Positions 25,499 to 33,966 of a stretch of 64,000 nucleotides of DNA are shown piece after piece. The translations under genes were made by a program, and so were the position numbers. The notes beneath the pieces were generated by a model. The model was not told the DNA's origin. It worked only from the letters and a program-made list of their open reading frames with translations, and made no database searches. Position 1 is the stretch's first letter; each line of letters opens with the position of its first letter. The stretch is taken from the NCBI GenBank assembly GCA_018267545.1, contig JAFDYG010000490.1, forward strand, positions 1 through 64,000, in the 5' to 3' direction. Source of the stretch: Bacteroidota bacterium (GTDB taxonomy: Bacteria; Bacteroidota; Bacteroidia; Chitinophagales; Chitinophagaceae).

Positions 25499-28400
25499 AT
25501 ATAACCACTATATCGTCGCGATCGGAGCGTCCGCGGGCGGCCTCGAAGCCATCCACGAGTTCTTCGACAGCATGCCGGATACACCCAACATTTCCTTTAT
25601 CATCATCCAGCACCTTTCGCCGGATTATAAAAGCCTGCTCGTAGAGCTCGTAGCCAGACACACGGATATGAAGGTCTACGAGGCCGGCGATCTTCAGGAA
25701 ATCGAGCGCAAATGCGTATACGTCATCCCCAACACCAAGCTGATCACTATTCAAAAAAATAAGCTCCGGCTGACCGAAAAGACAAACCTAAAAGTACCCA
25801 ACAACGCCATCGACGTCTTCCTGCACTCCCTCGCAAAGGAACGCAAGGAACGCGCCATCGCCGTCATCCTTTCAGGTACGGGTACCGACGGCACAAAAGG
25901 CACGGAAGCAATCAAGAAAGAGGGTGGCCTCGTCATCGCCCAGGACCCCTCCACCGCCAAGTTCGACGGCATGCCCAACAGCGTTATCGCCGCCGGCAAC
26001 GCCGATTTTATCCTCCCCCCCTCCGCCATCTGTAACGAGATCATCAGCCACATCTCGCCGCCCCCCACTTTCTTATACGGCAACGATAAGAAGGACGACC
26101 AGTTCCTGAAATCCGTCTTTGACCTCATCAAGAACGAATCCGGCGTCGAGTTTCATTATTATAAGACCCCTACCATCCTTCGCCGAATCACCAAGCGAAT
26201 GATACAAGGAAATTTCTCTAATCCAGACAAATACGTCAGCTTCCTGAAAGAAAACAAGGAAGAAGTCAAACAGCTCGGACAGGACTTTCTCATCGGCGTC
26301 ACCCGATTCTTCCGCGATAAGGAAGCCTTCGAGATCATACAGGAGAAGGTCATCCCGGCCATCATCGACAATAAAGAAGAAGACGATACTATAAAAATAT
26401 GGGTCACCGCCTGCAGCACGGGTGAAGAAGCCTATACGCTCGCAATGGTGATCGACGAAGTGCTGGAACAAAGCCCCCGAAACCTATCCGTAAAGATTTT
26501 CGCCTCCGACCTCGACGCAGAAGCCATCCAGTTCGCCTCCACCGGCGAATACCCGGCTTCTATCGAAAAAGACATCGACCCGAGACTATTAAAAAAATAT
26601 TTTACCCGAACGGGTAAGACTTATACGATTATCCCGCGCATTCGCAAACAAATCGTATTCGCCCGGCACAATATCATAAAGGACCCTCCCTTTATCCGTA
26701 ACGACCTGGTCAGCTGCCGGAACATGCTCATTTATATCAGCCCGGCGCTACAGCAACGCATCTTTTCCCTATTGCTGTTCGCCGCGGGTAAAGATGGATT
26801 TATCTTCCTCGGACCCACCGAAAATTCCGCCCTCCTGAAAAAGGACGTCAAGGAAATCAGCTCCCGCTGGAAGATTTATCGGAAGACGGCCGAGTCCAAG
26901 GTCAGCTACTACTATCAGCAAGGCTTGAGCGACGGCTATACTCCCCGTAGCATCAATAACACAAAGAATACCCAGCCCAAGGATACCCGTTCCCAATCCC
27001 TGCTCTGGGATGACTTCAAACAAATCCTGACCGAAGACCTCACCTTCGTCGCCCTTTATATCGACGGCAATTTCGAAATCCGGGAAACCGTCGGCCCTTA
27101 TGAAAAGTTCCTGACCCTGCCGCGCAGACAGCTCCACCTCAACCTGCTCCGGATGGTCCCATCCAGCGTCTCCATCCTGCTCAGCGCCGAGATCCGAAAG
27201 GCTGAAAAGTCGGGAGAGAAAATACACCTGCGTAACGTCCGGTACCGGAAAGACGATCAGATCGTCTCCCTGGAAATCTTTATCCGCCCCGGCGGCCAGA
27301 ATCCCGTCAGCCCCCATACCATGCTCGTCCTACGCGAAACCGCCACCGACGAAGCTCCGCAAAACGGTAACGGCAATGGAAATGGCAACGGTCACTACCA
27401 CGGACACGAAGAAGAATACGTCCGGGCCCTCGAGTCCGAGCTCAGCGAGACAAAGAACCACCTGCAGCTGGCCATCGAAGACCTCGAGACAACCAACGAA
27501 GAGCTCCAGTCCACCAACGAAGAGCTCCTCTCGGCCAATGAAGAATTGCAGAGCTCCAACGAAGAGCTGCAATCCCTGAACGAAGAGCTGATCACCCTCA
27601 ATACCGAACACCAGCTCAAGATCCGCGAGCTGCTGGAGCTCAACGACGACCTGAATAACTATTTCCGAAGCACCGATATTGCACAGGTCTTCCTCGACAG
27701 CAAGTTAAGGATCCGCAAATTCAACCCCGCTTCCGCTCGGATGATCAATTTCATCGACTCCGATACCGGTCGCCCCCTGACACATATTTCGAACAATATC
27801 CGTTCGGAGCAATTGCTGACCGACGTACAATCCGTCCTGAGAAACGGCCGCCCCCTCGAAAAAGAAGTCCAGCTGAATACAGGCAAAAACCTGCTCATGC
27901 GGATCATGCCCTATCTCACCCACGACGGAAAGAACGACGGCGTCATCATCGCCTTCGTCGACATCACCGCCATCACCGATCTCAATAATATCATCCGGGG
28001 GGTATTCAACTCCAGCCCAAGCGCCATCTTCGCCTTCCAGGCCAAAAGAGACGTACAGCAGCACATCGTGGACTTCACGGTGCTCTCGTCTAATTACGCC
28101 GCCAACGCCATGATCAAACGCTCCAACGAGGACCTCAAAGGTCTTTCGCTAAAGCAAAACCTGCCACAGCTGATCAGCAACGACCTTCTGTCGAAGTACA
28201 TGGAAGTAGTCGGCGGAGACAAGAGCTTCCACAATACAGTCCAGCTCAAAGACGATAAAAAGTGGTACGAAGTAACCGTCGTAAAGATGATGGACGGCTT
28301 CGTCGCTACCTTTACCAATATTACGGATCGCAAGCTCGCGGAGGAAAAGCTGCGGACCAACTATATGGAGCTCGTAGCGACCCGGGAAACGATGCACAAG

Positions 28401-29630
28401 CTGAATATCGAGCTGGAGGATAAGGTGCTCGAAAGAACCCGCGCCCTGGCCGTCAGCGAAGAACGCTTCCGCCTCGTGTCCCGCGTAACGAACGACGCCC
28501 TCTGGGACTGGGACTTTGTCAATAATGTCGTCTGGTGGAGCGAGACCTTCTACAAACAGTTCGGTCACCCTGCACCCGACCTGTCCATGGACCGCCAGGA
28601 CTGGCAGCAACGCCTGCATCCCGACGATCGCGCCGCCACCCAGCAGAGCATCTATACCGCCATCAACACTCACCAGACCCAATGGAGCCGCGAATACCGG
28701 TTCCGGAAAGAAGACGGAGAATACGCTTATATCCTCGACCGCGCCTACATTCTTCATGATGACAACGGCACACCCTACCGCATGCTCGGCTCCATGCTCG
28801 ATATCACCGAGCTGAAAAAGGCAACCGAAGCCATCGCCCACGCCAAACAAGTTCTCGAAGAAAAAGTAGCGGAACGCACCGGCCAGCTCCAACAGCTCAA
28901 CGAGGCCCTGGAAACCAGCAACCACGAGCTGCAACAGTTCGCATCTATCGCCTCTCACGACCTGCAGGAACCCCTGCGGAAGATCCATATGTTCTCTACC
29001 GCCATCAAGGATAGATATGGCGCAGAGATGCCGGAAGAGATAAAGTCCTATTTCAACAAGATAGTCCGATCCACAGATCGTATGCGGTCCCTGATTATCG
29101 ATGTCCTCAATTTTTCCCGCCTCTCCGCAGAAGTGTCCCATTTTAAACACACCGATCTGGAGACGCTGTTCGAAGAAATAGTCGACGACTTCGAAGTCAG
29201 CATCCGCGAGAAAAAAGCAACCGTCACCGCAGGCCCCCTGCCCCAGATAGATATCCTCCCCGGGCAGTTCCGGCAAGTCTTGCACAACCTGCTCAGCAAC
29301 GCCTTGAAATTCACCCGCCCCGGCGTACATCCCGTCATTCGCCTCGAAGCGGCACGGATCCGTAACCGGGCATTCGACAGCCCATTCGACCCAAATGGCA
29401 ACTACTACTTGTTTACATTGAGTGATAATGGCATTGGTTTTGAAGAAAAGTTCGCCGATGACGTCTTCCGCCTCTTCCAGCGGCTCCACTCGAAAGACCG
29501 CTTCGAAGGCACGGGCATCGGACTGGCGATAACCAAAAAGATTATCGATAAACACAACGGCCTTATTACCGTTCATAGTAAAGAAGGAGAAGGAACACGA
29601 TTCGAATGGATCTTACCCATTAACCATTGA
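25479..29630 (+). CDS. CheB-CheR-PAS-histidine kinase hybrid
   Basis: 1383 residues. The CheB methylesterase domain (1-190) has Ser18 in GASAGG, His45 in IQHLSP and Asp137 in GTGTDGTKG; no receiver precedes it. The CheR methyltransferase domain (about 205-475) has ACSTGEEAYTLAM and SCRNMLIYI. A PAS-like segment lies at about 510-620, an (NG)5 spacer at 629-638, a coiled coil with five TNEELQS-type heptads at 672-706, PAS domains at about 728-830, 835-950 and 996-1109, then HisKA with His1160 in SHDLQEPLRK and HATPase_c (NLLSNALKF, LSDNGIGF, GTGIGLAI). The three catalytic domains look intact. It overlaps the phytochrome gene and precedes a receiver, so it is likely the output of the light sensor. 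Confidence 0.92.
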   Translation: MSTSTNKYNHYIVAIGASAGGLEAIHEFFDSMPDTPNISFIIIQHLSPDYKSLLVELVARHTDMKVYEAGDLQEIERKCVYVIPNTKLITIQKNKLRLTEKTNLKVPNNAIDVFLHSLAKERKERAIAVILSGTGTDGTKGTEAIKKEGGLVIAQDPSTAKFDGMPNSVIAAGNADFILPPSAICNEIISHISPPPTFLYGNDKKDDQFLKSVFDLIKNESGVEFHYYKTPTILRRITKRMIQGNFSNPDKYVSFLKENKEEVKQLGQDFLIGVTRFFRDKEAFEIIQEKVIPAIIDNKEEDDTIKIWVTACSTGEEAYTLAMVIDEVLEQSPRNLSVKIFASDLDAEAIQFASTGEYPASIEKDIDPRLLKKYFTRTGKTYTIIPRIRKQIVFARHNIIKDPPFIRNDLVSCRNMLIYISPALQQRIFSLLLFAAGKDGFIFLGPTENSALLKKDVKEISSRWKIYRKTAESKVSYYYQQGLSDGYTPRSINNTKNTQPKDTRSQSLLWDDFKQILTEDLTFVALYIDGNFEIRETVGPYEKFLTLPRRQLHLNLLRMVPSSVSILLSAEIRKAEKSGEKIHLRNVRYRKDDQIVSLEIFIRPGGQNPVSPHTMLVLRETATDEAPQNGNGNGNGNGHYHGHEEEYVRALESELSETKNHLQLAIEDLETTNEELQSTNEELLSANEELQSSNEELQSLNEELITLNTEHQLKIRELLELNDDLNNYFRSTDIAQVFLDSKLRIRKFNPASARMINFIDSDTGRPLTHISNNIRSEQLLTDVQSVLRNGRPLEKEVQLNTGKNLLMRIMPYLTHDGKNDGVIIAFVDITAITDLNNIIRGVFNSSPSAIFAFQAKRDVQQHIVDFTVLSSNYAANAMIKRSNEDLKGLSLKQNLPQLISNDLLSKYMEVVGGDKSFHNTVQLKDDKKWYEVTVVKMMDGFVATFTNITDRKLAEEKLRTNYMELVATRETMHKLNIELEDKVLERTRALAVSEERFRLVSRVTNDALWDWDFVNNVVWWSETFYKQFGHPAPDLSMDRQDWQQRLHPDDRAATQQSIYTAINTHQTQWSREYRFRKEDGEYAYILDRAYILHDDNGTPYRMLGSMLDITELKKATEAIAHAKQVLEEKVAERTGQLQQLNEALETSNHELQQFASIASHDLQEPLRKIHMFSTAIKDRYGAEMPEEIKSYFNKIVRSTDRMRSLIIDVLNFSRLSAEVSHFKHTDLETLFEEIVDDFEVSIREKKATVTAGPLPQIDILPGQFRQVLHNLLSNALKFTRPGVHPVIRLEAARIRNRAFDSPFDPNGNYYLFTLSDNGIGFEEKFADDVFRLFQRLHSKDRFEGTGIGLAITKKIIDKHNGLITVHSKEGEGTRFEWILPINH
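27492..27596 (+). repeat. Five 21-bp repeats encoding xNEELxS heptads
   Basis: Five consecutive seven-codon units (TNEELQS, TNEELLS, ANEELQS, SNEELQS, LNEELIT) form the coiled coil between the CheR and PAS parts of the hybrid kinase. The DNA units are similar but not identical. Confidence 0.8.
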
Positions 29631-29647
29631 CTTATTAAATTGAGGCT

Positions 29648-30043
29648 ATGCTGAAGTATAAAAAGATAGTACTTGTAGATGATGACGCCGATGACCGCCA
29701 GATTTTTGAAGAGCTTCTCCAGGAAATCATCCCGGATACCCTGCTCGAAAGTGTGGAGAACGGACTGGAAATGATTTCTCTCCTCGACAAGACTCCCGAT
29801 GACGAGCTCCCCGAGCTGATCATCCTCGACCAGAACATGCCCAAGATGACGGGCAAGGACAGCCTCCTTTTCTTAAAAGAGAGTCCACGTTATAAGTTGA
29901 TTCCCACAATCATCTATTCGACTTATCAGGTAAAGGATTTCTATCAGGAATGTCTGGAGCTGGGCGCACAGGACGTCGTAGCCAAACCCGATACACTACA
30001 GGCTTATCGCACGATGATCGAGCAGTTCCTCGTCGTGCATTGA
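29648..30043 (+). CDS. Single-domain response regulator (Rcp-like)
   Basis: 131 residues forming only a receiver domain. The acidic pocket is DDDADD (11-16), the phosphorylation site Asp61 in ILDQNMP, the switch residues YST (90-92) and the conserved Lys113 in VAKPD. There is no DNA-binding or enzymatic output, as in cyanobacterial Rcp1, the partner of phytochrome Cph1. It starts 17 bp after the hybrid kinase and is surely its phospho-acceptor. Output is presumably by protein contact or onward phosphotransfer. Its stop codon directly abuts the stop of the convergent SMP-30-like gene. Confidence 0.93.
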   Translation: MLKYKKIVLVDDDADDRQIFEELLQEIIPDTLLESVENGLEMISLLDKTPDDELPELIILDQNMPKMTGKDSLLFLKESPRYKLIPTIIYSTYQVKDFYQECLELGAQDVVAKPDTLQAYRTMIEQFLVVH

Positions 30044-30937
30044 TTATTCGACTCCCTTTGTCTTCATCGGTATGCTATAAAATCCCGTCGACGCCGTAAT
30101 AAAAAGCGTTTTCCGGTCCTTTCCTCCAAAACACAAATTCCCCGTCCACTTCTCCGGCACAGGAATCCGGGCTATCTTCCTGCCCTCCGGCGAATAGACC
30201 GTTACGCCATTTCCCGTGAGATACAAATTGCCCTGGGCATCCAGCGTCATTCCATCCGAACCCTGCGGACAGAAAAGCACCCGCTCCGATAACGCCCCAC
30301 CCGCTCCAATCGTATACTTATATGTCTTGCCGGCATTGAGATCCGACACATACAAATAACGCCCATCCGGTGTTCCGACGATCCCATTGGGCCGCTTGAA
30401 GTCTTCCGCTACGACCACCGCAGCCGAAGCGCCCGGCGCTAAATAATAAACCTTTTCCCCCTCCAGATCAGGCTTCGTCCTCACCCAATAATCCCGCTGA
30501 TAATAAGGATCCGAAAAGAAAATTCCGCCCTTCGAATCGATCCACAAATCGTTCGGGCCGTTAAACCGGCGCCCGCCAAAATCCTTTACGAGCACCGTCA
30601 CTCTCTTCTTCCCATCGATCGCCCATATCTGGTCGTCCTGGTCGGCACAGGCAATCAACCTGCCCTTTCGGTCGAAATACATCCCATTGGACCGCCCCGC
30701 ACTATCCATAAACAAAACCAATTGCCCATCTAGAGTATATTCCCAGATCTTATTATTCGGCTGATCGGTAAAAAATACATTTCCCTTCTTGTCGACCGCA
30801 GCCCCCTCCGTAAAAAGAAACTGCTGCGAAATGGTCTTCAAAGGGCCACCCACAATCCCCGCAGAATCGAACGCAACGACCTGCGCCATCCCCTTCATAA
30901 CTCCCAGCAACCCAATTACTGCCAATAATTTTTTCAT
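30044..30937 (-). CDS. Secreted SMP-30/gluconolactonase-like protein
   Basis: 297 residues from the ATG at 30937, chosen because it yields the signal peptide MKKLLAVIGLLGVMKGMAQ; the frame continues 17 codons upstream. The mature protein is a six-bladed propeller of the SMP-30 family: FTEGAAVDKKGNVFFTDQPNNKIW (Glu metal ligand), SNGMYFDRKGRLIACADQ, FNGPNDLWIDSKGGIFFSDPYY (Asn), RPNGIVGTPDGRYLYVSDLNAGK (Asn) and GSDGMTLDAQGNLYL (Asp). The metal-site residues appear complete. Substrate is unknown; lactonase activity on a sugar lactone is the usual assumption. It is not linked in an operon with neighbours. Confidence 0.88.
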   Translation of the reverse strand: MKKLLAVIGLLGVMKGMAQVVAFDSAGIVGGPLKTISQQFLFTEGAAVDKKGNVFFTDQPNNKIWEYTLDGQLVLFMDSAGRSNGMYFDRKGRLIACADQDDQIWAIDGKKRVTVLVKDFGGRRFNGPNDLWIDSKGGIFFSDPYYQRDYWVRTKPDLEGEKVYYLAPGASAAVVVAEDFKRPNGIVGTPDGRYLYVSDLNAGKTYKYTIGAGGALSERVLFCPQGSDGMTLDAQGNLYLTGNGVTVYSPEGRKIARIPVPEKWTGNLCFGGKDRKTLFITASTGFYSIPMKTKGVE

Positions 30938-31044
30938 ACCCAATTTTTCAGCAATATACCCGCCATATCGATCAAAAACCACCGCCACCGCTGTTCAAGC
31001 GAAAAAAACAGGATAAGGCATAAAGCAATATCTTTCATAATAAA

Positions 31045-31146
31045 ACAATTTTGTCCTAATTACTTCCTAAAACTAAACAAAAATGTTTTAAAATAAACCA
31101 TTCTAGTTGTATTATTTTTTCTAATTTAGATCAAAATTGTTCTAAT
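31045..31146. promoter_or_regulatory. Candidate MarR operator half-sites upstream of the MarR gene
   Basis: ACAATTTTG (31045-31053) is exactly inverted as CAAAATTGT (31132-31140). The wider sites also match directly as TTGTCCTAAT (31051-31060) and TTGTTCTAAT (31137-31146). A smaller AAACA/TGTTT dyad (31075-31088) lies between. The second site touches the start codon at 31145. Confidence 0.45.
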
Positions 31147-31771
31147 GGGCCTTTCGGCTTCTTCCATCATACCCTTGTTGTCCAAATGGGAAGAATACCT
31201 CAGCACAAACCCTGAAGGCGACATCAACGGATTTGCCCGATGGGTCCTCTCCAATCAGCCTGAGCCCACCCAAGCCGACCCCACCCAAGCCGAAACCCAC
31301 ACCCCCAAAACAGAAATGGACGCCACCGCTCACGCAGCCATCCTCATCGGTCGCATCCACCGCATCCTCCAATTCCAATCCAAGCCCGTCGCCAAAGAGC
31401 TGGGATTCACCAAACCCATGGAATTCGCCATGCTCGTCCAAACAGCGATCATGCAAAACCCCAATAAAAAAGAACTCTGCCAGGAGATGCTCATCGAAGG
31501 CTCTACCGGCGTAGAAATAACCAAACGCCTCGCAACCCAGGGCTTTATCCGGGTAAACACCGATTCTAAAGACAGACGCGCAGCGCGCCTCAGCCTCACC
31601 GAAAAAGGAAAAGAAACCCTCGCCCTCGGCTACACTAAACTAGGCCCGATACACGCCGGCTTCCTCGACGCGCTCGAACCCGAAGAAAAGCAAAAGCTCG
31701 TCGATATCCTCGCCCGCCTAAACGAATACCACACCCGCCAGATGTCGCACGATACATCGTCGTTATCTTAA
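31145..31771 (+). CDS. MarR family transcriptional regulator
   Basis: 208 residues. After an N-terminal helix and a PTQADPTQAE repeat-like linker (about 40-55), residues 58-195 form a MarR winged-helix domain: AHAAILIGRIHRILQFQSKP (dimerisation helix), FAMLVQTAIMQNPNKKELCQEML, GSTGVEITKRLATQGFIRVNTDSKDRRAARLSLTEKGKETL (recognition helix and wing) and a C-terminal dimer helix. It would bind palindromic operators, and repeated AT-rich motifs stand directly upstream, which suggests autoregulation. The adjacent SGNH hydrolase and esterase genes, 68 bp downstream in the same direction, are possible targets. Confidence 0.88.
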   Translation: MGLSASSIIPLLSKWEEYLSTNPEGDINGFARWVLSNQPEPTQADPTQAETHTPKTEMDATAHAAILIGRIHRILQFQSKPVAKELGFTKPMEFAMLVQTAIMQNPNKKELCQEMLIEGSTGVEITKRLATQGFIRVNTDSKDRRAARLSLTEKGKETLALGYTKLGPIHAGFLDALEPEEKQKLVDILARLNEYHTRQMSHDTSSLS

Positions 31772-31814
31772 TTTTATCAATTCCCATATAACACCCGTTA
31801 TCCTTTCTTACACC

Positions 31815-31822
31815 TATATTTG
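31815..31822 (+). promoter_or_regulatory. Possible -7 box (TATATTTG) for SGNH-esterase pair
   Basis: TATATTTG fits TAnnTTTG and lies 17 bp before the ATG at 31840, so the 5' leader would be only about 14 nt. No -33 TTTG seen. Confidence 0.45.
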
Positions 31823-31839
31823 ATCAACAAACCCCTTCT

Positions 31840-32439
31840 ATGGTCTGGTACGAAAATGAAGTCCAACGCCTCGAACAAGAAAGGACATTACTGACCTATG
31901 AACCTAAGCTGCTTTTCTACGGCAGTTCCTCTATCAGGCTGTGGGAAACGCTGGCCGAAGACTTTGCGCCCTATGCCCCCGCCAACCTGGGTTTTGGCGG
32001 CTCCACCCTCGCCGCCTGCGTCTGGTTCTTCGACCGTCTCATGAAACCCTTCAAACCTAATTCCATCATCGTCTACGCCGGCGACAACGACCTGGGCGAC
32101 GGACGTCATCCCGAAGAAGTATTCATCTTCTTCCAACAGCTGGTTAGCCGCACCCGCCAGCAATTCGGCGACATCCCCCTCGCCTTTATCTCGATAAAGC
32201 CCAGCATTAGCCGCTGGAACATTGTCGATAGCATTCGCTACACCAATAGGATTATTGAAGAAGAAATCAACCGTCAAGGCAACAACCTGCACTTCATAAA
32301 TGTCTATAATAGGATGACCGATAATTCCGGTTACCCCAAAAGAGAATTCCTGGACCCCGATGGATTGCATATCAACGATAAAGGCTATGCTTTATGGAAA
32401 GAAATCATTCTGCAATATCTATCCACGCGGATGTCATGA
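31840..32439 (+). CDS. SGNH/GDSL-type hydrolase
   Basis: 199 residues without a signal peptide. Block I is LLFYGSSSIRLWETL, with Ser30 at the nucleophile position of GDS. Block II Gly is in NLGFGGSTLAAC, block III is VYAGDNDLGDG, and block V is DPDGLHINDKGYALW with the catalytic Asp and His. The pattern fits cytoplasmic acyl-esterases or lysophospholipases of the platelet-activating-factor acetylhydrolase type. It overlaps the following esterase gene by ATGA (32436-32439), so the two enzymes are made together. Substrate unknown. Confidence 0.9.
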   Translation: MVWYENEVQRLEQERTLLTYEPKLLFYGSSSIRLWETLAEDFAPYAPANLGFGGSTLAACVWFFDRLMKPFKPNSIIVYAGDNDLGDGRHPEEVFIFFQQLVSRTRQQFGDIPLAFISIKPSISRWNIVDSIRYTNRIIEEEINRQGNNLHFINVYNRMTDNSGYPKREFLDPDGLHINDKGYALWKEIILQYLSTRMS

Positions 32440-33164
32440 AAAGAGAATATCATAAATGGTTTAGCCCACACCTGGAACGAGAAATGGAGCTCCTGGTCTT
32501 CGGCCATGCCGGCGACCCCGTCCTATTCTTCCCTACCCGCACCGCCCACTTCTACGACTACGAAGACTGGCACGTCATCGACGCCCTCAAACGGAAGATA
32601 GAAGCCGGCAATATTCAGGTCTGGTGCCTCGACAGCGTCGACAGGGAAAGCTTCTACTCCAAAAACCTCCACCCCGCCGAACGAATGGTCCGCCACCTGC
32701 AATACGAAAAATACATTATCCACGAAGTACTCGACCGCGTCCGGCAAATCAATCCCCACCCCACCGTCGTAGCCGCCGGCTGCAGCCTCGGCGCATACCA
32801 CGCCGTCAACCTGGCCTTCAAACATCCACAGCTCTTTCATAAAGTAGTCGGCCTCAGCGGACGTTATGACCTTACCAGCTCCATGGAACATTTCGATGAC
32901 CTGTTCGAAGGCTTTCGCGACGAAAACATTTATTACAATACACCCAGCCAGTTCATCCCCAATCTGAACGACCCAAAACTGATCAAACAGCTCAAGGCCC
33001 TCGAGATCATTTTTGTAGTGGGAGAAAAAGACGTCTTTCTGGAAAATAACCGCGCCCTTAGCAACGCCCTCTGGGAAAAAGGCATCTGGAACGCGCTGCA
33101 CCTCTGGGACGGAGAATCCCACAAGGCCAAGTACTGGCGTCACATGGTGCAGCTGTACTTATAG
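32436..33164 (+). CDS. Esterase D/PHB-depolymerase-like alpha/beta hydrolase
   Basis: 242 residues from the ATG at 32436, chosen over an in-frame start 14 codons upstream because it overlaps the preceding stop as ATGA. The sequence follows the putative esterase family (PF00756): MELLVFGHAGDPVLFFPT, WCLDSVDRESFY, the nucleophile elbow AAGCSLGAYHA (Ser117), VVGEKDVFLENN with the Asp and DGESHKAKYW with the His. No signal peptide, so it is cytoplasmic. Co-translation with the SGNH hydrolase suggests sequential deacylation of one substrate class. It converges with the VOC gene with a 1-bp gap. Confidence 0.9.
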   Translation: MKREYHKWFSPHLEREMELLVFGHAGDPVLFFPTRTAHFYDYEDWHVIDALKRKIEAGNIQVWCLDSVDRESFYSKNLHPAERMVRHLQYEKYIIHEVLDRVRQINPHPTVVAAGCSLGAYHAVNLAFKHPQLFHKVVGLSGRYDLTSSMEHFDDLFEGFRDENIYYNTPSQFIPNLNDPKLIKQLKALEIIFVVGEKDVFLENNRALSNALWEKGIWNALHLWDGESHKAKYWRHMVQLYL

Positions 33165-33165
33165 A

Positions 33166-33552
33166 TCAGCTCACCTGATAGATCTGGATGTTATTCCCAC
33201 ACGTATCATCCAATACCGCCAGCGTAGTCGGCCCCATCGACGTCGGCGCCATCTTGAAGACTACACCCAATCCCTTCAACCTCTCATACGCCGCAGCAAT
33301 ATCACCTACCTGGAACGCCGTCCACGGAATGCCTGCATCATAAAGCTCTTTCTGAAATACACGAGCGGGAGCAAATCCCATCGGCTCCAGCACCAGCTCG
33401 ACTCCGTCCTGCTCCTCAGCCGAAACCACCGTCAGCCAGGCATGCTCACCCATCGGAATCTCCCTTTTCTTGACAAATCCCAGCACCTCCGTATAAAACC
33501 GGAGCGCCTTCTTTTGGTCGTCGACCATTACGCTGCATAGTTTGATTTTCAT
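33166..33552 (-). CDS. VOC family (glyoxalase/dioxygenase-like) protein
   Basis: 128 residues with two beta-alpha-beta-beta-beta units: IKLCSVMVDDQKKALRFYTEVLGF, then DGVELVLEPMGF, WTAFQVGDIAAAYERLKGLGVVF and TTLAVLDDTCGNNIQIYQ. It resembles small lactoylglutathione-lyase-like proteins whose substrates are mostly unknown. The usual metal ligands (His/Glu) are only partly visible, with Glu in DGVELVLE. It is the last gene of a three-gene unit behind an AraC regulator (12-bp gap) and an exported SAM-hydrolase-like protein. Confidence 0.85.
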   Translation of the reverse strand: MKIKLCSVMVDDQKKALRFYTEVLGFVKKREIPMGEHAWLTVVSAEEQDGVELVLEPMGFAPARVFQKELYDAGIPWTAFQVGDIAAAYERLKGLGVVFKMAPTSMGPTTLAVLDDTCGNNIQIYQVS

Positions 33553-33564
33553 GACGCTAATCTA

Positions 33565-33966
33565 TCAAACTTTCCCAGCCGCCCTGTCTCGAAAATTGCT
33601 TTTCTTCCAGCTGGCCGGCGTAGCACCCCAGTATCGCTTGAAGAGCCCCTTGAAAGAGGTGACGCCTTCAAAGCCCACCGCCACACAAACCTCCGTAACC
33701 GGCATTCCTTTTAAAAGCAGCCTCCTGGCCTCCAGCAGTCTCACTTCCGTCAGATACCGATGCGGCGTCACTCCATAGTGTAGTTTGAATAAGCGCAGAA
33801 AATGAAACTTGGAAATCAGCGCCCGCCGGGCAATCCCGTTCAAATCCAATTCTTCGGCAAAGTGCTGGTCGATGTATTGCTTGGCCGCAACGATTTGCCG
33901 GCTCAGCTCCCCCCTCGGATACACCGCATCCCGGAGCTGCCTGACTTGCTGCTCATAAAAAGTCAT
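33565..33966 (-). CDS. AraC family transcriptional regulator (DNA-binding domain only)
   Basis: 133 residues from the ATG at 33966, which overlaps the preceding stop as ATGA (33963-33966). Nearly all of it is the AraC double helix-turn-helix: KQYIDQHFAEELDLNGIARRALISKFHFLRLFKLHYGVTPHRYL and LLLKGMPVTEVCVAVGFEGVTSFKGLFKRYWGATPASWKK. There is no ligand-binding domain; the first 30 residues are a short helix. It is translationally coupled to the exported SAM-hydrolase-like gene and followed by a VOC gene, and probably regulates its own unit or the second VOC gene. Confidence 0.88.
   Translation of the reverse strand: MTFYEQQVRQLRDAVYPRGELSRQIVAAKQYIDQHFAEELDLNGIARRALISKFHFLRLFKLHYGVTPHRYLTEVRLLEARRLLLKGMPVTEVCVAVGFEGVTSFKGLFKRYWGATPASWKKSNFRDRAAGKV

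Noticed and set aside
27363-27392. Repeat encoding (NG)5 in the hybrid kinase as a possible phase-variable tract
   Set aside because: The codons vary (AAC/AAT, GGT/GGC/GGA) and changes come in steps of six bases, so frame switching is unlikely; it is a flexible linker.
28149-29576. 475-codon open frame on the minus strand opposite the hybrid kinase
   Set aside because: It lies wholly opposite a well-supported kinase domain, contains no recognisable domain, and arises from the codon bias of the sense gene.
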